Positions 6,491 to 13,709 of a DNA stretch of 14,105 nucleotides are shown here, one piece after another. The DNA lies in contig CAMDQV010000025.1 of assembly GCA_945906015.1 (NCBI GenBank), positions 1-14,105 on the forward strand. Reading direction: 5' to 3'. The DNA comes from Pedobacter schmidteae (GTDB lineage Bacteria > Bacteroidota > Bacteroidia > Sphingobacteriales > Sphingobacteriaceae). The notes beneath the pieces were generated by a model. It was given only the letters and a program-made list of their open reading frames with translations. It did not search any database and had not been told where the DNA came from. The translations under genes were made by a program, and so were the position numbers. Position 1 is the stretch's first letter, and every line of letters starts with the position of its first letter.

Positions 6491-7003
6491 TTATTGAACT
6501 TTAAAATCAATTTGAGTTTCTGCCCACATCAGCGAAACTTTTCCATTCTTGGCAATTTCAAATGTCATCATCTCAGTAAATTGCTTCGATTTACCAGGTT
6601 TCACACCTATGCGTAAAGCATCTTCACTTTCTTTATAAACAGTTCCCCATTGCTTCCAGGTTTTGTTAAATATAATAGTCCATTCTTTTTCGTTTGGAAT
6701 AGAATATAGGCTATATTTTCCGGCTACAAGTTTTTGACCATCGATACTTACATCTGTACTTGTTTCAAACACGCTTGCTTCATTGGCGCCTGTTCTCCAA
6801 ACTTTTCCAGCTGGGGCAAGTTCATTCATAGATCTGCCTTTTATGGAAGGTCGACTATAGTCAATTGAAATTTGGGCACCAGATCCTAAAGTTTGGGATA
6901 CTATTGCCGGTGGGCTTGCTCTTTTGCTTTTATCTTGCTGAGCAGATGCATTAAACGTAGTGAATAAGCCAACGATAAGGGTTAGTAATACTATTTTTTT
7001 CAT
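6491..7003 (-). CDS. DUF2911 family exported protein
   Basis: This 170-residue protein has a Sec signal peptide with a likely cut after A-S-A (residue 21, before Q-Q-D). The mature part carries the DUF2911 hallmarks: the I-S-I-D-Y-S-R-P-S-I-K-G-R strand and turn (about 45-57), W-R-T-G-A-N-E-A (69-76), G-K-Y-S-L-Y-S-I-P (94-102) and W-T-I-I-F-N-K (107-113). The family is common in Bacteroidota and predicted to be a beta-rich periplasmic or secreted domain; no function is established. The full length is close to that of single-domain members. The gene sits 58 bases after the polysaccharide deacetylase gene on the same strand, so read-through is possible. It ends in its own strong terminator. 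Confidence 0.88.
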   Translation of the reverse strand: MKKIVLLTLIVGLFTTFNASAQQDKSKRASPPAIVSQTLGSGAQISIDYSRPSIKGRSMNELAPAGKVWRTGANEASVFETSTDVSIDGQKLVAGKYSLYSIPNEKEWTIIFNKTWKQWGTVYKESEDALRIGVKPGKSKQFTEMMTFEIAKNGKVSLMWAETQIDFKVQ

Positions 7004-7061
7004 CTTATTTTTTTAACTAATACAATGGTTTAACTCAGGATAATTTATTTAAAGCCAAGAT

Positions 7062-7943
7062 TTAAAAACTTTTTACAATACTATTATGAAGTGTTTTGGT
7101 ATTCCAATAGCCACTTGCAATGATTCTTCGGATAGTAAATAGTGGATCGTTTTCATCTCTCTTTTCTGCAAGAATAAATGCTGAGGTAAATCCCCGTTTC
7201 TTTAATTCAGGAATTGCCTCTTTGTTCCACAAACCAAATGGGTATGCAAAATACTTAACATCCTTACCCGTAATTTCTTTTAGCGTTTTGGTTGGTTTTT
7301 CAATCTGTGTAAGCCAATCATCACCCTGGTATTTTTTAACATTTTGATGGTCATAGGTATGCGAACCAATAACATGTCCTGCTTCAGATAATTCTTTAAC
7401 CTGTGCTTTGCTCATGTAATTTGGCTTCCCTAATGAAACGGTCATTATATAAAAGACAGCCTTAAAACCATATTTTTTTAGTTCAGGGATAGCTGCAGTA
7501 TATTGGTCAAGTTTGGTATCATCAAAAGTAAGCATGATCGGCTTTTTAGGCAATTTAGTTCCATAGGCTAGGTAGCTGTATAATTGGTCAGGTAAAATGG
7601 TCTGATAACCACTATCTGCAAGCATTTTCATTTGAGATTTAAATTCGGCAATTGGTACGATATAATCTTTACCCATTTTTCCATCAGATGCTGTCCAGTT
7701 TCTTACCTGGTGGTAACATAGGATCGGTACTTGAGGGCGAGCCAGAATTTCGGCAGCGCTGGCTATTTTTCCTGAAGTGTTAGTATGCGTTTGATCATTA
7801 TTACTTTCAGTAATACCCGTGTTTAATTGTTCTATAGAAGTGCTATCTGCAGTTTCAGATGCTTGGGTTGACGAATTTTGCTGACAAGAACTCAGGTAAA
7901 TTGTTGTGATTATTAAAAGGGGTAGTATAATTTTTGTTTTCAT
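7062..7943 (-). CDS. Polysaccharide deacetylase lipoprotein (carbohydrate esterase 4 / NodB fold)
   Basis: This 293-residue protein has lipobox L-S-S-C (Cys20), then a Ser/Thr/Asn/Gln-rich low-complexity spacer to about residue 58. The NodB domain follows, opening with P-I-L-C-Y-H-Q-V (73-80), a pattern typical of PgaB/IcaB-like members. Catalytic and metal residues are present: T-F-D-D (139-142, Asp141 the likely base and Asp142 a ligand), S-H-T-Y-D-H (His195 and His199, metal) and Y-P-F-G (234-237). The usual glycine after T-F-D-D is threonine here. The enzyme would remove acetyl groups from a GlcNAc polymer or peptidoglycan at the envelope; the polymer is unknown. No exopolysaccharide synthesis genes lie nearby. 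A divergent 152-base region separates it from the helicase gene. Confidence 0.88.
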   Translation of the reverse strand: MKTKIILPLLIITTIYLSSCQQNSSTQASETADSTSIEQLNTGITESNNDQTHTNTSGKIASAAEILARPQVPILCYHQVRNWTASDGKMGKDYIVPIAEFKSQMKMLADSGYQTILPDQLYSYLAYGTKLPKKPIMLTFDDTKLDQYTAAIPELKKYGFKAVFYIMTVSLGKPNYMSKAQVKELSEAGHVIGSHTYDHQNVKKYQGDDWLTQIEKPTKTLKEITGKDVKYFAYPFGLWNKEAIPELKKRGFTSAFILAEKRDENDPLFTIRRIIASGYWNTKTLHNSIVKSF

Positions 7944-8071
7944 GGTTGTTAGAAAATTCGATTTTGTAGAATATGTTTTACTAAAATAAGGAAAATTGAC
8001 TCATCCCAAACCTTAGATTGAATTAATTTATTATTGATTGGCACGAATAAATCGATTGCTAATAATTGCAT

Positions 8072-8079
8072 TAACTTTG
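8072..8079 (+). promoter_or_regulatory. Bacteroidota -7 promoter box of the helicase operon
   Basis: TAACTTTG matches TAnnTTTG exactly and lies 16 bases before the ATG at 8096, implying an almost leaderless transcript. No -33 TTG is seen at the ideal spacing. Confidence 0.5.
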
Positions 8080-8095
8080 CGATTTAAATGGCTAA

Positions 8096-9397
8096 ATGAT
8101 AGAGAAGGTATTAAAGAATTTAAAGATTGCATCACTCAATGAGATGCAGCGTGTTGCGATCGATTCTGCTAGCAATACCGATACTGTAATTTTGTCGCCT
8201 ACTGGCTCTGGCAAAACAATTGCTTTTTTAATACCGGTATTGAGTCGGTTAGATCATGCTAAAACAGGCATTCAGGCCATGATTTTAGTTCCTTCAAGAG
8301 AATTAGCTCTGCAAATTGAACAGGTTTTTAAAGCCATGGGTACTGGATTCAAAGTCAATTGTTTTTATGGAGGACATCCGGTAAAAACAGAAAGAAATAA
8401 TTTAATTGAGGCGCCAGCTGTTTTAATTGGTACACCCGGCCGAATTGCCTACCATATTCGACACGAGAACTTTAATCCGAATGATATTCATAGCATCGTT
8501 CTCGATGAGTTTGATAAGGCCCTAGAATTTGGTTTTGAAGAAGATATGGCCTTCATTATTAGTCGTTTGAAAAATATAGGACGTAGAATTCTTACCTCTG
8601 CAACAAAAATGTCAGAGATACCCTCTTTTACCGGTTTAGGTAAGTCGGCTGAAGTAAATTTTCTTAGCGATTCCAATAGCTTGCCTGATTTGGTCATCAA
8701 ATCTGTGGTTTCTGATGCAGCCGATAAATTGGAAGCTTTATTTTCATTGATCTGTAAAATTGGAAATCGATCTACGCTGGTTTTCTGTAACCATCGTGAA
8801 GCGGTTGACCGGATAAGTGCTTTATTATGGAATATGGGCCTTGATCATGGGGTTTTTCATGGTGGTATGGAACAAGAAGACCGTGAAAAGGCTTTATTAA
8901 AATTTAGAAATGGAAGTTATCGGTTTTTGATTACTACAGATCTTGCGTCGCGTGGTTTGGATATTCCAGAAATTGAATTTGTTGTTCACTATCAGCTGCC
9001 GCATAACGAAGAAGCTTTTTTGCATAGAAATGGGCGTACCGCTAGAATGCATTCGAGCGGAACAGCCTATGTTATTCTTACTGAAGATGAAAAACCTTCA
9101 TTTTTAAAAGATAAAACGGTGATTGAAGTTTTACCCGAAAAGGATATTGTGCCTCAGAATACCACTTGGGCAACACTTTATTTAGGAGCCGGTCGAAAAG
9201 ATAAGATCAATAAAATTGATATAGTTGGCCTGTTAATGAAAAAAGGAAAACTAGAAAAGGATGAATTAGGTTTGATCGAAGTTCAGGATTATGCTTCTTA
9301 TGCTGGCGTGAGCCGTAATAAGATCACCAACATTGTAAAACTTCTAAAAAACGAAAAAATAAAGAATAAGAAAATCAAAATAGAAATCTCTCGATAA
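8096..9397 (+). CDS. DEAD-box RNA helicase, DbpA-like
   Basis: This 433-residue protein shows all superfamily 2 DEAD-box motifs in order: a Q-motif region (about 11-22), motif I S-P-T-G-S-G-K-T (34-41), P-S-R-E-L (66-70), Y-G-G (91-93), T-P-G-R (113-116), motif II D-E-F-D (137-140), S-A-T (168-170), T-T-D-L-A-S-R-G-L-D (280-289) and H-R-N-G-R-T-A-R (310-317). Motif II has Phe where DEAD has Ala. The C-terminal domain (about 358-431, T-L-Y-L-G-A-G-R-K-D-K to K-I-K-N-K-K-I-K-I) matches the DbpA RNA-binding domain, which in E. coli binds 23S rRNA hairpin 92 during 50S assembly. A role in ribosome assembly is therefore inferred. The protein is slightly shorter than E. coli DbpA (about 457). The next gene begins 4 bases after the stop, indicating an operon. 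Confidence 0.92.
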   Translation: MIEKVLKNLKIASLNEMQRVAIDSASNTDTVILSPTGSGKTIAFLIPVLSRLDHAKTGIQAMILVPSRELALQIEQVFKAMGTGFKVNCFYGGHPVKTERNNLIEAPAVLIGTPGRIAYHIRHENFNPNDIHSIVLDEFDKALEFGFEEDMAFIISRLKNIGRRILTSATKMSEIPSFTGLGKSAEVNFLSDSNSLPDLVIKSVVSDAADKLEALFSLICKIGNRSTLVFCNHREAVDRISALLWNMGLDHGVFHGGMEQEDREKALLKFRNGSYRFLITTDLASRGLDIPEIEFVVHYQLPHNEEAFLHRNGRTARMHSSGTAYVILTEDEKPSFLKDKTVIEVLPEKDIVPQNTTWATLYLGAGRKDKINKIDIVGLLMKKGKLEKDELGLIEVQDYASYAGVSRNKITNIVKLLKNEKIKNKKIKIEISR

Positions 9398-9401
9398 AAT
9401 T

Positions 9402-9626
9402 ATGAGCAATAACGACATCATGAAAAAGCTTCGTGTAGCCCTTAAGCTAAACGATCAGGAAATTGTAGAAATTCTAAATCTAGTAGATTTTTCAATAACT
9501 AAAGCTGAGTTGGGGGCTATTTTCCGCAATAAAGAACATGAAAACTTTAAGCCTTGTGGTGATCAGATTCTAAGAAACTTTTTAAATGGCCTGATCATTT
9601 ATAAACGCGGCCCTAAACCCGAATAG
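9402..9626 (+). CDS. DUF1456 family protein, single-repeat form
   Basis: This 74-residue protein matches the DUF1456 (YehS) repeat: an N-terminal N-N-D-I-M-K-K-L-R-x-A-L-x-L-x-D block, a middle I-T-K-A-E-L-G-A-I-F-R block, then the C-G-D-Q-I-L-R-N-F-L-N-G-L-I block and the R-G ending. E. coli YehS has two such repeats in about 156 residues; this protein has one, a compact form that I recall being common in Bacteroidota. The family has no established function. The ATG is 4 bases after the helicase stop, so the two are almost certainly co-transcribed, which hints at a link to RNA or ribosome metabolism. It converges on the PIG-L gene with a 12-base gap and no clear terminator. Confidence 0.85.
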   Translation: MSNNDIMKKLRVALKLNDQEIVEILNLVDFSITKAELGAIFRNKEHENFKPCGDQILRNFLNGLIIYKRGPKPE

Positions 9627-9638
9627 TCTTTTTTTATG

Positions 9639-10514
9639 CTATTTTCCTAACATTGGGAAAAGCTTTTTTATAGCTGCTTCGGTAGGTCGGCTGCCATATT
9701 CGCATATTTCAAACGCTTCTGTGTATTTAGCTTGTTCTGCTTTTTCTGCGCCATACCATTTTTGAAGGCTAGCTTTAACTTCAGCCGAGATTGATCCTGT
9801 TCTTTGCTTCTTCAACCATTCAATTCTTTCTGCAGCTCCACTGGGTACCTTTTCCGGATTGCCGCCAATCCAAGGTAGCCACTCATAAAACTGTGATTTA
9901 TGGGCATCAAGACCATATATTTTTTTATCAATGACTGAAGTAATGTCTATTGCAATGTCGGGCTGAAACGGATTAGGTTTTTTGAAATTATCCTGAAAAT
10001 AAAGAAATACAGGGTTTTTACGCAATGGGGGAGTATCAGATGCAACATTGGGAACCCCAACCATAAATGCAGCATCCTGAACTAAAACACCTGTATATCG
10101 ATGGTCAGGATGGTAGTCATTGGGTCTTGGGGCTATCACTATATCTGCATTCCATTCTCTTATTCTCCGTATAATTTCAAATCGGATGGCCAGAGTTGGT
10201 ACTAGTTCTCCATCATGATTGTCGAGCACTTCATAGCTTACTCCTAATCGTTTTGCAACTTCTTTGGTTTCTTCAAGTCTTCTTTTGGCCAGCATCCCGC
10301 CACCTTCATTCATATGTCCAGCATCGCCATTAGTTACCGAGAGGAATTTAACGTGGTGTCCCATGGCAATAAAAAGAGCTGCAGTACCCCCGCTTTTAAT
10401 GTCACAGTCATCCGGATGTGCACCAATCATAATGATTTGAAGAGGTTTTTCTTGTGCATTTAATAGGCTTAGACAACAGGTAAATAAGATGATAAATAAT
10501 GCTTGAGCTTTCAT
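9639..10514 (-). CDS. Exported PIG-L family N-deacetylase
   Basis: This 291-residue protein has a signal peptide with a likely cut after L-N-A (residue 20). The PIG-L fold (LmbE-like) is shown by A-H-P-D-D (32-36): His33 and Asp36 would bind zinc and Asp35 act as base. The third ligand is His138 in Y-H-P-D-H (134-138). Other family blocks are T-N-G-D-A-G-H (61-67) and R-R-L-E-E-T-K-E-V-A (78-87). PIG-L enzymes remove acetyl groups from N-acetylglucosamine linked to inositol, malate or other groups. Export argues against bacillithiol synthesis (BshB, cytoplasmic) and for an extracytoplasmic amino-sugar substrate. It is divergent from the DUF5690 gene, with 184 bases between the two starts and no clear promoter match. 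Confidence 0.88.
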   Translation of the reverse strand: MKAQALFIILFTCCLSLLNAQEKPLQIIMIGAHPDDCDIKSGGTAALFIAMGHHVKFLSVTNGDAGHMNEGGGMLAKRRLEETKEVAKRLGVSYEVLDNHDGELVPTLAIRFEIIRRIREWNADIVIAPRPNDYHPDHRYTGVLVQDAAFMVGVPNVASDTPPLRKNPVFLYFQDNFKKPNPFQPDIAIDITSVIDKKIYGLDAHKSQFYEWLPWIGGNPEKVPSGAAERIEWLKKQRTGSISAEVKASLQKWYGAEKAEQAKYTEAFEICEYGSRPTEAAIKKLFPMLGK

Positions 10515-10698
10515 TTGGTTTGTGTTTAGATTCCCTTATTGAAGATAAGTATTAATTCTATAGTTGACTATTTTTTAAGAATAAGCCTTTGATTTTTGTT
10601 CTATAATCATCCATTTAATTTCAATTCTTCATTGAGATTTTTGCATTGAAAAAGGTTTTATTACCTTCCAAACAAATTAAAATCTAAATCCTGATTTT

Positions 10699-11976
10699 AT
10701 GGGCTTTTTCACACCAAAGTATTTTAAAGGAACATCACTGCAGATAGGCTTATATGCTGCTGTGACCGTATTTCTTACCTATACTATGGTTTTTGGATTC
10801 AGAAAATCATTTACAGTTGCAACTTTTGATGGCCTTACCGTAGCTGGATATAGCTATAAAACAATTCTGGTAATTTGTCAGATGTTAGGATATATGCTTG
10901 CCAAATTTTATGGTATTAAATATATATCTGAGCTAAAGCGCCATGGAAGAGGGCAAATTATCATGCTTCTGACTGTTATTGCCTGGTTAAGTTGGTTATT
11001 TTTTGCACTTGTACCAGCACCCTATAATATCATTTTTCTATTTATCAATGGTTTTCCTTTAGGGATGCTTTGGGGTGTGGTGTTTTCTTATGTAGAAGGC
11101 AGGCGCAGCACTGATTTTATTGGAGCCACACTTGCCGTGAGTTTTATATTTGCTTCAGGATTTGTAAAAACCGTAGGTGCCTGGCTGATGCTGAATTTTG
11201 GCATTACAGAATTTTGGGTTCCGTTTTATACAGGATTGGTTTTTGCCGCTCCGCTCTTACTCTTTGTTTATTTAATAGAAAAAATTCCATCTCCTGATGA
11301 TAAGGATATTGCATACCGTATGGCTCGGGTTCCAATGCTTGCGCAAGACCGGAAAAATTTTATTCGCATTTTTCTTCCTGGTTTAATTGCTTGTATCCTG
11401 ATTTATGCTTTTGCAACCATTTTTAGAGATATGCGGGATAATTTCAGTGCTGAAATGTGGAAGGAAATGGGATTTTTTGATAAACCTGAACTTTTTGCAA
11501 CAACAGAGACCCCAATAACGATTATCATCCTCTTGCTTATTGGAAGTATGGTTCTGATAAAGGATAGTTTTAAAGCCTTGATGCTTTCACATTTTTTTAT
11601 CGGATTGGGATTTAGTATTGCAGGACTTTCTTCCTATCTTTTTATCAATCAAAATATGCCTCCTATTTGGTGGATGACCCTAGTAGGTTTAGGCTTATAT
11701 ATGGTGTATATACCCTTTAATTCAGTGTTTTTTGACCGTTTAATTGCAGCATTCAAGCATACAGGCAATGTTGGATTTTTAATTTATCTGGCCGACTCTT
11801 TTGGTTATGTAGGGAGTGTTGCTGTGATGCTGAGTAAAGAAATTTTTAAAATTCAGTTGAATTGGGTAACCTTTTTCTCAACTAGCGTAATTTGGCTTTC
11901 GATTGCAGGGCTAGCATTAACAATTTTTTCTTCAGTTTACTTTTACACTAAGTATAGAACTTTAGTGCTAAAATAA
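10699..11976 (+). CDS. DUF5690 family MFS-type membrane protein
   Basis: This 425-residue integral membrane protein has about 10-12 hydrophobic segments, with a central cytoplasmic-like stretch at about 195-222. The arrangement resembles the major facilitator superfamily. The N-terminal Y-T-M-V-F-G-F-R-K-S-F and the conserved loop R-D-M-R-D-N-F-S-A-E-M-W-K-E-M-G (243-258) fit the DUF5690 family as I know it from Bacteroidota. A transport role, probably for a small sugar or amino sugar, is inferred from the fold and from the kinase gene that follows 44 bases downstream on the same strand. The ATG at 10699 is preceded by a clear non-coding spacer. No substrate is established for the family. Confidence 0.8.
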   Translation: MGFFTPKYFKGTSLQIGLYAAVTVFLTYTMVFGFRKSFTVATFDGLTVAGYSYKTILVICQMLGYMLAKFYGIKYISELKRHGRGQIIMLLTVIAWLSWLFFALVPAPYNIIFLFINGFPLGMLWGVVFSYVEGRRSTDFIGATLAVSFIFASGFVKTVGAWLMLNFGITEFWVPFYTGLVFAAPLLLFVYLIEKIPSPDDKDIAYRMARVPMLAQDRKNFIRIFLPGLIACILIYAFATIFRDMRDNFSAEMWKEMGFFDKPELFATTETPITIIILLLIGSMVLIKDSFKALMLSHFFIGLGFSIAGLSSYLFINQNMPPIWWMTLVGLGLYMVYIPFNSVFFDRLIAAFKHTGNVGFLIYLADSFGYVGSVAVMLSKEIFKIQLNWVTFFSTSVIWLSIAGLALTIFSSVYFYTKYRTLVLK

Positions 11977-12020
11977 TCTGAATTTTGTTTTTTTACATTT
12001 ATGAATTGCTTTTAATAGAA

Positions 12021-13115
12021 ATGGAAATAGAAATTAATGAAACGGTTTTAAGTGAATATGGATTTAATCCAGCTGAGCTTGTATTGAAATCATTTGGAAC
12101 TGGCCATATCAATTCAACCTTTTTGCTTACTCAAAATAATACTGGTGAGCAGTTTATTTTACAAAGTATAAATATCAATGTTTTTAAAAAGCCTGATATC
12201 ATTGCTCAAAATGTGAAGCTGGTAGCAGATTTTTTGGCAGAGCATTATCCCGAATATTTATTCGTAAAAGCTATTCCAACTGTAAAAGGTGATGAAATGG
12301 CAATTGTGGAAGGGGTTTACTGGCGTTTAACAAATTTTATAAGTAATTCGATATCCTTTGATACCTTAAGTGATCCGATGCAGGCATATGAGGCTGCCTT
12401 GCAATTTGGAAGGCTTAATAAGCTTCTTTCTGCTTTTGATGCACCACAATTAAATGAAACTATTCCTGGTTTCCATGATCTGGGCTTACGTTATAAGCAG
12501 TTTACCGATGCATTAAAATTAGCCTCAGAAGAAATAAAACAAAAGGCAGCGAATCAAATCAATACAGCCTTGCATTACCGCTTTATTCTTGACTATTTCA
12601 ATTCATTTAAGAATTCGACCCAGTTTCCGGATAGGGCAATGCACCATGATACCAAGATCAGCAATATGCTATTTGATAAAGATAGCATGAAGGGAATCTG
12701 CGTAATTGATCTCGACACCTTAATGGCTGGTAAATTTATTTCTGATCTGGGTGATATGATGCGAACCTACCTTTGCGCTTATTCTGAAAATGAACCGGAT
12801 ATTAGCAAGATCAGTATACGCATAGAATACTTCGAGGCAATTGTAAATGGGTATTTGCATGAAATGGGCGCGATCTTAAGTCCGGTTGAAAAAGAACTGA
12901 TACTCTTTTCGGGCAAATACCTGATTTATATGCAGGCAATCAGATTTTTAACCGATTATCTTAATGGCAATATTTATTATCCAATTGCTTATGCAGAACA
13001 AAACCTTGACCGTACTAAAAATCAATTCAAGTTGTTGAATGAGTTATATGAAAACGAGAAAATATTAGTTGATATCGTAAACAAATGTTTAAAAGAACAC
13101 AAATATCAGAGCTAA
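12021..13115 (+). CDS. Aminoglycoside-phosphotransferase-fold sugar kinase (NahK-like)
   Basis: The frame is open from a TTG at 11985, but the ATG at 12021 is preferred: it gives a 364-residue protein that starts just before the conserved N-lobe. The kinase-like fold shows G-T-G-H-I-N-S-T-F (26-34, nucleotide loop), the catalytic H-H-D-T-K-I-S-N (208-215, base Asp210, Asn215) and the metal site V-I-D-L-D-T (228-233, Asp230). This pattern and the length match N-acetylhexosamine 1-kinase (NahK, about 360 residues) better than antibiotic kinases. It would phosphorylate a sugar such as GlcNAc or GalNAc in the cytoplasm. Following the DUF5690 transporter in a probable operon supports uptake and trapping of an amino sugar. 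Homoserine or choline kinases share the fold and are alternatives. No terminator was found downstream. Confidence 0.78.
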   Translation: MEIEINETVLSEYGFNPAELVLKSFGTGHINSTFLLTQNNTGEQFILQSININVFKKPDIIAQNVKLVADFLAEHYPEYLFVKAIPTVKGDEMAIVEGVYWRLTNFISNSISFDTLSDPMQAYEAALQFGRLNKLLSAFDAPQLNETIPGFHDLGLRYKQFTDALKLASEEIKQKAANQINTALHYRFILDYFNSFKNSTQFPDRAMHHDTKISNMLFDKDSMKGICVIDLDTLMAGKFISDLGDMMRTYLCAYSENEPDISKISIRIEYFEAIVNGYLHEMGAILSPVEKELILFSGKYLIYMQAIRFLTDYLNGNIYYPIAYAEQNLDRTKNQFKLLNELYENEKILVDIVNKCLKEHKYQS

Positions 13116-13276
13116 AGTGCTGACTCTTTGGTATCTTGAAAAACAAGCGTTCTTCCATTTATGGTTCAATTAAATTTTTATTTCAATTATTTTTGAAATT
13201 TATATGTTTATTTATTCCAATTTATTTCACTAAATTGCAGTAACAGTAAACTAATTAACAACTAAACTATTAATTA

Positions 13277-13465
13277 ATGGAAACCGGTACAGTAAAATTC
13301 TTCAACGAGTCCAAAGGATTCGGATTTATTACCCAAGAGGATGGCAAAGAAATTTTCGTTCACGTAAGTGGACTAAAGCAGGATATAAGACAAAATGATA
13401 AAGTTGAGTTTGAAGTTGAAGAAGGCAAAAAAGGCCTTAGTGCAGTAAATGTAAGACTTGCTTAA
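13277..13465 (+). CDS. Cold-shock domain protein (CspA family)
   Basis: This 62-residue single cold-shock domain carries both RNA-binding motifs: RNP1 K-G-F-G-F-I (13-18) and RNP2 I-F-V-H-V-S (26-31). The G-T-V-K-F-F-N start is standard. It binds single-stranded RNA and DNA as a chaperone in the cytoplasm. E. coli CspA has 70 residues; this compact size is usual in Bacteroidota. The 161-base upstream region is AT-rich, and any cold-responsive leader could not be recognised by eye. The gene stands alone and ends in a strong hairpin. Confidence 0.95.
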   Translation: METGTVKFFNESKGFGFITQEDGKEIFVHVSGLKQDIRQNDKVEFEVEEGKKGLSAVNVRLA

Positions 13466-13495
13466 TTTATTCAGTGTACTAACATTACATCCTAA

Positions 13496-13538
13496 AACAA
13501 AGAAGCCCTGCTGATACTATCAGCAGGGCTTCTTTGTT
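13496..13538 (+). terminator. Long perfect hairpin after the cold-shock gene
   Basis: Bases 13496-13516 and 13518-13538 are exact 21-base reverse complements around a single base. The outer arms are A-rich on the left and T-rich on the right, so the structure can terminate in either direction, although no separate T-run follows. Confidence 0.8.
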
Positions 13539-13709
13539 AGTTGCCTTTTATTGAGTTCATTCAGCGTTCATCCTTCTATTTTCCCATTATTTAAAATTCA
13601 AACTGATTATCGATACATCGGGTTAGTTAAAATCCCTAAAAATTGCTCAGCAAGATAAGCGGGAGTTTTTTTAATATAGTATTATTGAAAGATAAGAGCA
13701 GAATTATTT

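Noticed and set aside
9639..10514. Assignment of the PIG-L protein as bacillithiol enzyme BshB1
   Set aside because: It has a signal peptide and an extended C-terminus, whereas BshB acts in the cytoplasm and is shorter.
10621..10698. Promoter match GATTTTTG upstream of the DUF5690 gene
   Set aside because: It misses the first T of TAnnTTTG and has no TTG at suitable spacing.
11985..12020. TTG at 11985 as start of the kinase
   Set aside because: The added residues are hydrophobic and do not resemble the kinase N-lobe; the ATG at 12021 gives the usual family length.
12021..13115. Aminoglycoside resistance kinase
   Set aside because: Only the fold is shared; the active-site pattern, length and transporter neighbour fit a NahK-like sugar kinase better.
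13610..13680. Weak hairpin with a T-run near 13655-13675
   Set aside because: The stem is only a few imperfect pairs and no gene ends directly before it.
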